Shown here one piece after another: positions 6,909 to 11,187 of a stretch of DNA of 11,187 nt. The notes beneath the pieces were generated by a model. The model worked only from the letters and a program-made list of their open reading frames with translations, had not been told where the DNA came from and did no database searches. Source of the DNA: JANQRV01 sp964533785. Its GTDB lineage: Bacteria > Bacteroidota > Bacteroidia > Chitinophagales > Saprospiraceae. The stretch is from NCBI GenBank assembly GCA_964533785.1, contig CAZHNG010000228.1:1-11187 (forward strand), read 5' to 3'. The position numbers and the translations under genes were made by a program. Each line of letters begins with the position of its first letter. The first letter of the stretch is position 1.

Positions 6909-8279
6909 TCACACCTTCTTCGGATCCGGATGCTTCCAGGGATCGCGGTAAGCTCTCGCCAACAAACGATTAGCCGCTCCGTCCTTTACTACCTTCTGTT
7001 TAACCGGATCGTACACGAGCGGCCGGCCTAACTCCATAGACATATTGGCCAGAATGCAACTCGCCGTTGAAATATGACCATCTTCAATATCCGAAACCGG
7101 GCGTTTATTATCTTGAATAGCTTCCAGGAAGTTCAGCATGTGCCGGCGGGTAGCGGGCGCAGCATTTAATTCAATCCGATCTTCGGTGACGTCCTCGGGA
7201 AATTTTTCTTTCTCGTACAATACATCCTGGTGAATTTTTTCTCCGTTTTCGTCTTGTGGTATAAAATCGTAAGCCATAGTGCTACCGATAAGGGTACCTT
7301 TTTCACCGTATATGGTAAACGACCAAGGATAATCCGGATTGTCGGGCGTCCCCCAGGAACGGTGCTGCCAAACGCAGTCGAGACCATCGTATTCAAAAGT
7401 GGCTACCTGGGTGTCGGCAATATTGGATTTACCATCCTTTTGCAAGCGGATCCCACCGGTTGAACTGATCCGTTTAGGCCAGCCCAGATCAAGCATCCAA
7501 CGTACCGTATCCAGCATATGGACGCACATATCGCCCATAATGCCATTACCGTATTCCATAAAGGTACGCCACCACCTTATGTGAGGCAGGCCATCAAATG
7601 GGCGCATGGGGGCCGGTCCCGTCCACATTTCATAATCAAAGAAATCAGGGACGGTTTGTACGGGCGGATTGCCATTGGCCCGCATGTGAAAATAGCAACA
7701 CATTTCAACGTGCGCTACCTCTCCTAATAAACCAGTATCGACAATCTTCTCCTTAGCATCGATTAAATGGGGCGTACTTTTACGTTGTGTACCTACTTGG
7801 ACCACGCGATTGTATTTGCGCGCTGCAGCCAACATGGCCTCTCCTTCTTCAACGTCTACACTAATTGGTTTTTGAACGTAAACATGAGCACCGGCTTTTA
7901 CTGCATCGATCATCTGCAGGGCGTGCCAATGATCAGGTGAGCCAATTAATACAATATCCAGCTCATTTTCCGCCAGCATCTTACGATAGTCGGTATAGGT
8001 TTTCGGTACTTTACCGGATTTTTGCCGCTCGCTAGTGAGTTTGGCCGCTCCTTCCAGAAGTTTCTTATCCACATCACACAGTGCAACCACATCAACCGGC
8101 GATACCTGGATCAAGCGAAATAAATCACTCTTTCCGTACCATCCGGTCCCGATCAATCCCACCCGGTAGGGTTTAGGCTGGAAAATGACATCCAATCCTT
8201 TTGCTCCTAGTACCGACATAGCAAAAGAAGCAGATGCCGTATGCAAAAACTGTCGGCGATTAATATTAAATAGTTCCAT
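6909..8279 (-). CDS. Tat-signal Gfo/Idh/MocA family oxidoreductase
   Basis: A 456-residue NAD(P)-dependent oxidoreductase. The N-terminus has a twin-arginine motif, N7-R8-R9-Q10-F11-L12, with a hydrophobic stretch to about residue 26. This is the arrangement that exports glucose-fructose oxidoreductase with its cofactor bound. The Rossmann domain carries G44-T-G46-W-Y-G49 and a conserved acidic D69 after the second strand (ALCDVD). The family motif QKP is at 136-138 with K137 as a probable catalytic residue, and the C-terminal domain has GDMCVHMLD (249-257) with H254 as the probable catalytic His. All key residues appear intact. Members oxidise or reduce hydroxyls on sugars, inositols or sugar acids, or take part in oxidative glycoside cleavage. 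The start overlaps the end of the P-loop gene by 14 bp, suggesting translational coupling. A decamer shared with the isomerase leader precedes the ATG. Confidence 0.93.
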   Translation of the reverse strand: MELFNINRRQFLHTASASFAMSVLGAKGLDVIFQPKPYRVGLIGTGWYGKSDLFRLIQVSPVDVVALCDVDKKLLEGAAKLTSERQKSGKVPKTYTDYRKMLAENELDIVLIGSPDHWHALQMIDAVKAGAHVYVQKPISVDVEEGEAMLAAARKYNRVVQVGTQRKSTPHLIDAKEKIVDTGLLGEVAHVEMCCYFHMRANGNPPVQTVPDFFDYEMWTGPAPMRPFDGLPHIRWWRTFMEYGNGIMGDMCVHMLDTVRWMLDLGWPKRISSTGGIRLQKDGKSNIADTQVATFEYDGLDCVWQHRSWGTPDNPDYPWSFTIYGEKGTLIGSTMAYDFIPQDENGEKIHQDVLYEKEKFPEDVTEDRIELNAAPATRRHMLNFLEAIQDNKRPVSDIEDGHISTASCILANMSMELGRPLVYDPVKQKVVKDGAANRLLARAYRDPWKHPDPKKV

Positions 8280-8808
8280 TCTCTGTTGGTGTTTTCGTTT
8301 TTATCTTATTGAGCAATACTTTTATTTCCTTTCCATTCCTCAAGACCTCCACTTCTTTTTGACCGTTCAACTCTTTTAGCCGGCGCAGGATCTTTGGCCT
8401 CCTGGTGTTATTATAATTATAAACATAAACCAAAAACGCCCAGCTCAACCGTTCCTCATAACCTTCCATCATATCAGGCCGGGTTTTTCCATAATATTGA
8501 AAGCGTCTTTTCAACACCCTGTACAAACACAACCACCTCGATCGATTGAGGAATATGATCAAATCCGCCCTGGCCATTCGTATTTCCATCGTACCGCCGT
8601 AATTGCCGTCCATGATCCAATTGTCCCGTTCGACCAGTTCTCGCATGACTTTCTCCCATTCTGCTTTTTCCGGCTCTATCCAGTTGGCTTTCCAATACCG
8701 TTGATCCAGGTGAATGACCTCAATTCCTGTAATAGCGTGCAGTTGTTTGGCTAAGGTTGATTTGCCGGCTCCTCCGCAACCAATGATCATAATCCTTTTG
8801 AAAGCCAT
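8266..8808 (-). CDS. P-loop NTPase, adenylate-kinase/topology-modulation (FlaR)-like
   Basis: A 180-residue cytosolic protein. The Walker A motif GCGGAGKST is at residues 10-18, and HLDQRYWK (33-40) and WIMDGNYGG (64-72) follow, as in the small kinase-like proteins annotated as topology modulation protein or adenylate kinase-like. A basic helix containing RSRWLCLYRVLKRR (89-102) resembles their lid or substrate region. The phosphate acceptor of this family is not established here. The C-terminus (about 145-180) is lysine-rich and less conserved-looking. The gene starts 21 bp after the azurin-tailed protein ends, and its last 14 bp overlap the Gfo/Idh start, so it sits inside the operon. It could phosphorylate a pathway metabolite or be an unrelated passenger. 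Confidence 0.8.
   Translation of the reverse strand: MAFKRIMIIGCGGAGKSTLAKQLHAITGIEVIHLDQRYWKANWIEPEKAEWEKVMRELVERDNWIMDGNYGGTMEIRMARADLIIFLNRSRWLCLYRVLKRRFQYYGKTRPDMMEGYEERLSWAFLVYVYNYNNTRRPKILRRLKELNGQKEVEVLRNGKEIKVLLNKIKTKTPTENGTI
8284..8293 (-). promoter_or_regulatory. Decamer AACACCAACA in the leader of the Gfo/Idh gene
   Basis: Identical to 2604-2613 and likewise next to an ATG, with a 4-nt spacer (GAGA). Here it falls inside the coding end-region upstream of the start, between 8279 and the body of the P-loop gene. It may help initiation or be coincidental. Confidence 0.25.
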
Positions 8809-8829
8809 TCGTCTTTTCTTTGCTCCTGT

Positions 8830-11187
8830 CTACAAAGCTTCCGCTTGTACCTTCATAATCCCGTTCATCGTACGCCAATGCCCGGGAAAAGTACAAACGA
8901 AGGGATATTCCCCTGTTTTATCCGGCACCTTAAACCTAAGCGTGGTTTTTTCTCCGGGGTTTAATAGTTTAGTATGGGTAATGACCGACGAAAGGGCCGG
9001 AACATAATCCAATTCAAGCCCCTGTGGTGATTGTGCCAGTTTATCCGCTGCTTCCCCTACTGCTTCCAGTGCTCCGGGCCGGATGATCAACATATTGTGC
9101 TGCATGGCATCATTATTCTCAAAAACGATTTCAACAGTCGTCCCGGCTTTTACGGTAAAAGACTCGATATCGTATTTCATTTGATCAGGGATGGTTTTGA
9201 CGTAGATGGTCTGATCCGCCGGTTCTACATCCTGATCCTGCTTTGCCGCTAACTGCTCTTCCAATCGGTCGGCTTCGGGTCCGTAATTTCTAAGAAATGC
9301 AATAAGCGGTGTATTCTCCTGATCAAATTGCGGCTTTTTCTGGCGGTATACCTGTTCAATTTTAAATTTCCAGTTTCCGGCCAAAGATTTTCGGGTATTT
9401 CCCAACTGAAGATATGTTTCTTCCGGCTCTCCTACGATACCGCCGCTACCGCCTCGGTCTTCCAGCCGGATGGTAATAATATTTTTGCCAGGTTTCAATA
9501 GGTTACGGGAAATCGCGTAATGCCGGGGATCATTCCATTTCTCCCTCATGCCTCCCACTTTCCGGCCATTGATGTAGGTTTCGTCACTATCCCTGATCCG
9601 GTCAAAATGAATAACGCCACTCTGATTAGCTTCGGCAGCGGTTAGCATAATTTCTTTGCGGTACCATAGTACGCCGTCAAACAAATCCAGGTCTTCATGT
9701 CCGGTTTGCTGCCATCTTTCGGGGACCGGGATCTCCGGCCAGTCCGAAATATCCAGGTCATTAGATAACCAGTCTATCGATTCTTCGCTCAGCAGACTTT
9801 TGTCGCTTAATAACGCCGGTTCTTCCCGGAGAAGGGCCTCCATAAGACGGTCTTTATGATTCGCATTGGCCGTATACAGGGCAATACCCAGGTATTCGTC
9901 ATTGAAGACTGCAGGTTTTGTATTTAATTGGTACAACAGTTTGCCGACCGCAGAGGAAGAAGGCATTTCATTTAAAGCCAAAAGGGCACTTAGCCTAGTA
10001 TTCGGGTCTTCATCGGAAAATACATCCGCTGCCATCATGACTTCCAGGGCCTTTTCATTCTTAGGCAATACCCGAATAGCGGTCTTTCTGACACCGGCTG
10101 CAGGATGTTCAAGCGCACTTACTGCTGCGTCCATTGCCTTTGGGTTGGAACCATCCAAGCCATTTAAGCCTTTTAAAGTCCAAAGGGCATGAACGGCGGG
10201 ACTATTTAATCCTATGGCGTCTACCGACCGATCGGCAATGATATTTGCCAGCTCAACAACAACATCCCGTTCACCTCTTTCGATGAGCAGGCGTTGAGCG
10301 TGCATGCGCCAAAACATATTATCATTCTCCAGGTTTTTGACCAGACCATCGGGGGCGTTGATATCGAGCTGGATCGGCTGATAAGGTTTTGCTCCTTTGT
10401 AAACCAGGCGATAAATACGACCATGATCTTTATCTCGCAATGGATTGATGTGTGCGTTCCCCGGACCGTTTTCGAAACCTTGTGGTGTAGGATTATGCTG
10501 GATAATGAAATTATACCAGTCCAGTATCCATAATGCACCGTCCGGTCCCACCTCAGCGTGTACCGGAGAGACCCATTCATCGGCACTGGCCAGCATATTC
10601 CAGCCATCTACCTCTTTGAAACCTGCACCGTCCCGTTCTATAATGGCTTTATGCAACAAATGGCCGGTCGGTTCGCACACAAAAGCAATGCGGTTCCAGT
10701 ATTCTTGCGGAAAATCTCTTGCGGTGTATAAATTGTGACCAGCCGCCGCAGTGAACCCGCCGAAAACGTCGACTTGCCGCACATTCTTCGTCACCGGATG
10801 AAAGGCATAATGTCCTTCGATCTTTTTTACAGCAGGATTGATGACACCTTCCACATCCTGAAAGAATCGATCGGGAATACCCAAATAGGCGCTGTGGGTA
10901 TTATTAGCGGTAGAAACGAAAACGTCAAACGTTTCCGAAAAGCCTAAGCCCCAGGTATTATTAGTTGTAGCTCCCATAAACTCCATTTTGGAACCATCCG
11001 GTTTGAAGCGGTAAACGCCTTGCCGGAACCTCAAAGAATCCATCCCTACTTTTCCTTCAAAAGAAGAGTAGCCCACTGTTCCCCAGTACCAATTATCAAA
11101 CCCATATTTCAGGTTGGAAGGGCCGGCATGGGTGTCAAAGGTTCCCCATCCGCTCATAATGATTTCGCGGATATCAGCCTTATCATC
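8830..11187 (-). CDS. Beta-propeller/HEAT/jelly-roll/azurin-like protein (5' end outside window)
   Basis: The frame runs open through the right edge, so the N-terminus is missing. Ten codons precede the internal ATG at 11157 and continue the conserved propeller text (DKADIREII before MSGWGTFDTH). Numbering from that Met: the propeller C-terminal half (1-255) has VCEPTGHL (160-167) and VGPDGALWILDWY (203-215). HEAT-like repeats run from about 275 to 465. A jelly-roll sugar-binding-type domain (about 475-600) contains DGVLWYRK, DSDETYINGRKVGG and an LEDRGGSGGI loop, as in sialate O-acetylesterase-like proteins. A cupredoxin domain (about 650-775) has H687, C755, H760 and M764. The C-x4-H-x3-M spacing in CTFPGHWRTM equals that of azurin, so a type 1 copper site is predicted. 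No CxxCH heme motif is visible in this part. The protein should act outside the cytoplasm in oxidation and electron transfer; substrate unknown. Confidence 0.88.
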   Translation of the reverse strand, partial: DDKADIREIIMSGWGTFDTHAGPSNLKYGFDNWYWGTVGYSSFEGKVGMDSLRFRQGVYRFKPDGSKMEFMGATTNNTWGLGFSETFDVFVSTANNTHSAYLGIPDRFFQDVEGVINPAVKKIEGHYAFHPVTKNVRQVDVFGGFTAAAGHNLYTARDFPQEYWNRIAFVCEPTGHLLHKAIIERDGAGFKEVDGWNMLASADEWVSPVHAEVGPDGALWILDWYNFIIQHNPTPQGFENGPGNAHINPLRDKDHGRIYRLVYKGAKPYQPIQLDINAPDGLVKNLENDNMFWRMHAQRLLIERGERDVVVELANIIADRSVDAIGLNSPAVHALWTLKGLNGLDGSNPKAMDAAVSALEHPAAGVRKTAIRVLPKNEKALEVMMAADVFSDEDPNTRLSALLALNEMPSSSAVGKLLYQLNTKPAVFNDEYLGIALYTANANHKDRLMEALLREEPALLSDKSLLSEESIDWLSNDLDISDWPEIPVPERWQQTGHEDLDLFDGVLWYRKEIMLTAAEANQSGVIHFDRIRDSDETYINGRKVGGMREKWNDPRHYAISRNLLKPGKNIITIRLEDRGGSGGIVGEPEETYLQLGNTRKSLAGNWKFKIEQVYRQKKPQFDQENTPLIAFLRNYGPEADRLEEQLAAKQDQDVEPADQTIYVKTIPDQMKYDIESFTVKAGTTVEIVFENNDAMQHNMLIIRPGALEAVGEAADKLAQSPQGLELDYVPALSSVITHTKLLNPGEKTTLRFKVPDKTGEYPFVCTFPGHWRTMNGIMKVQAEAL

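Noticed and set aside
10221..10607. A - strand frame of 128 codons inside the azurin-tailed protein gene
   Set aside because: It is out-of-frame translation of conserved propeller and HEAT coding sequence; the main frame is continuous and carries the domains.

Overview
The window looks like a chromosomal stretch of a Bacteroidota bacterium, probably near the Saprospiria/Cytophagia. Three things suggest this: A-rich leaders without Shine-Dalgarno sites, Tat-exported Gfo/Idh/MocA and sugar-isomerase-like proteins, and beta-propeller/HEAT dehydrogenase-like proteins carrying cytochrome c or azurin-like tails. This placement is inferred from gene style, not from a marker gene.

Layout, left to right. 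A small membrane-anchored thioredoxin lies on the + strand (60-560). Everything else reads on the - strand. In the direction of transcription the order is: a 5'-truncated beta-propeller/HEAT/jelly-roll/azurin protein (11187-8830); a cytosolic P-loop kinase-like protein (8808-8266), which overlaps the next gene by 14 bp; a Tat-signal Gfo/Idh/MocA oxidoreductase (8279-6909); an exported SMP-30/gluconolactonase-like protein (6846-5923); a repeat-rich intergenic block (about 5922-5391) that contains a 100-N assembly gap; a lipoprotein beta-propeller/HEAT/cytochrome c protein (5390-2826); a Tat-signal xylose-isomerase-like TIM-barrel protein (2600-1524); and an SDR oxidoreductase (1471-686).

The gene content suggests oxidative breakdown of a sugar or polyol that starts outside the cytoplasm. 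Two paralogous propeller proteins could oxidise a substrate and pass electrons to cytochrome c or to a copper site. The SMP-30 protein could open a lactone, the Tat-exported Gfo/Idh and isomerase proteins could act on intermediates, and the cytosolic SDR could finish the oxidation. No substrate can be read from the sequence, and the pathway is inference from family membership and gene order.

The most unusual DNA is the block 5409-5977. The 3' end of the SMP-30 gene, its downstream untranslated region and a cluster of GCTCC-N3-GGAGC palindromes are present twice. The far copy carries only a decayed C-terminal remnant of the gene. The 100 Ns sit inside the second copy, at a point where the first copy shows no missing bases. 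The palindrome cluster also produces a spurious 43-residue N-terminal extension of the cytochrome protein.
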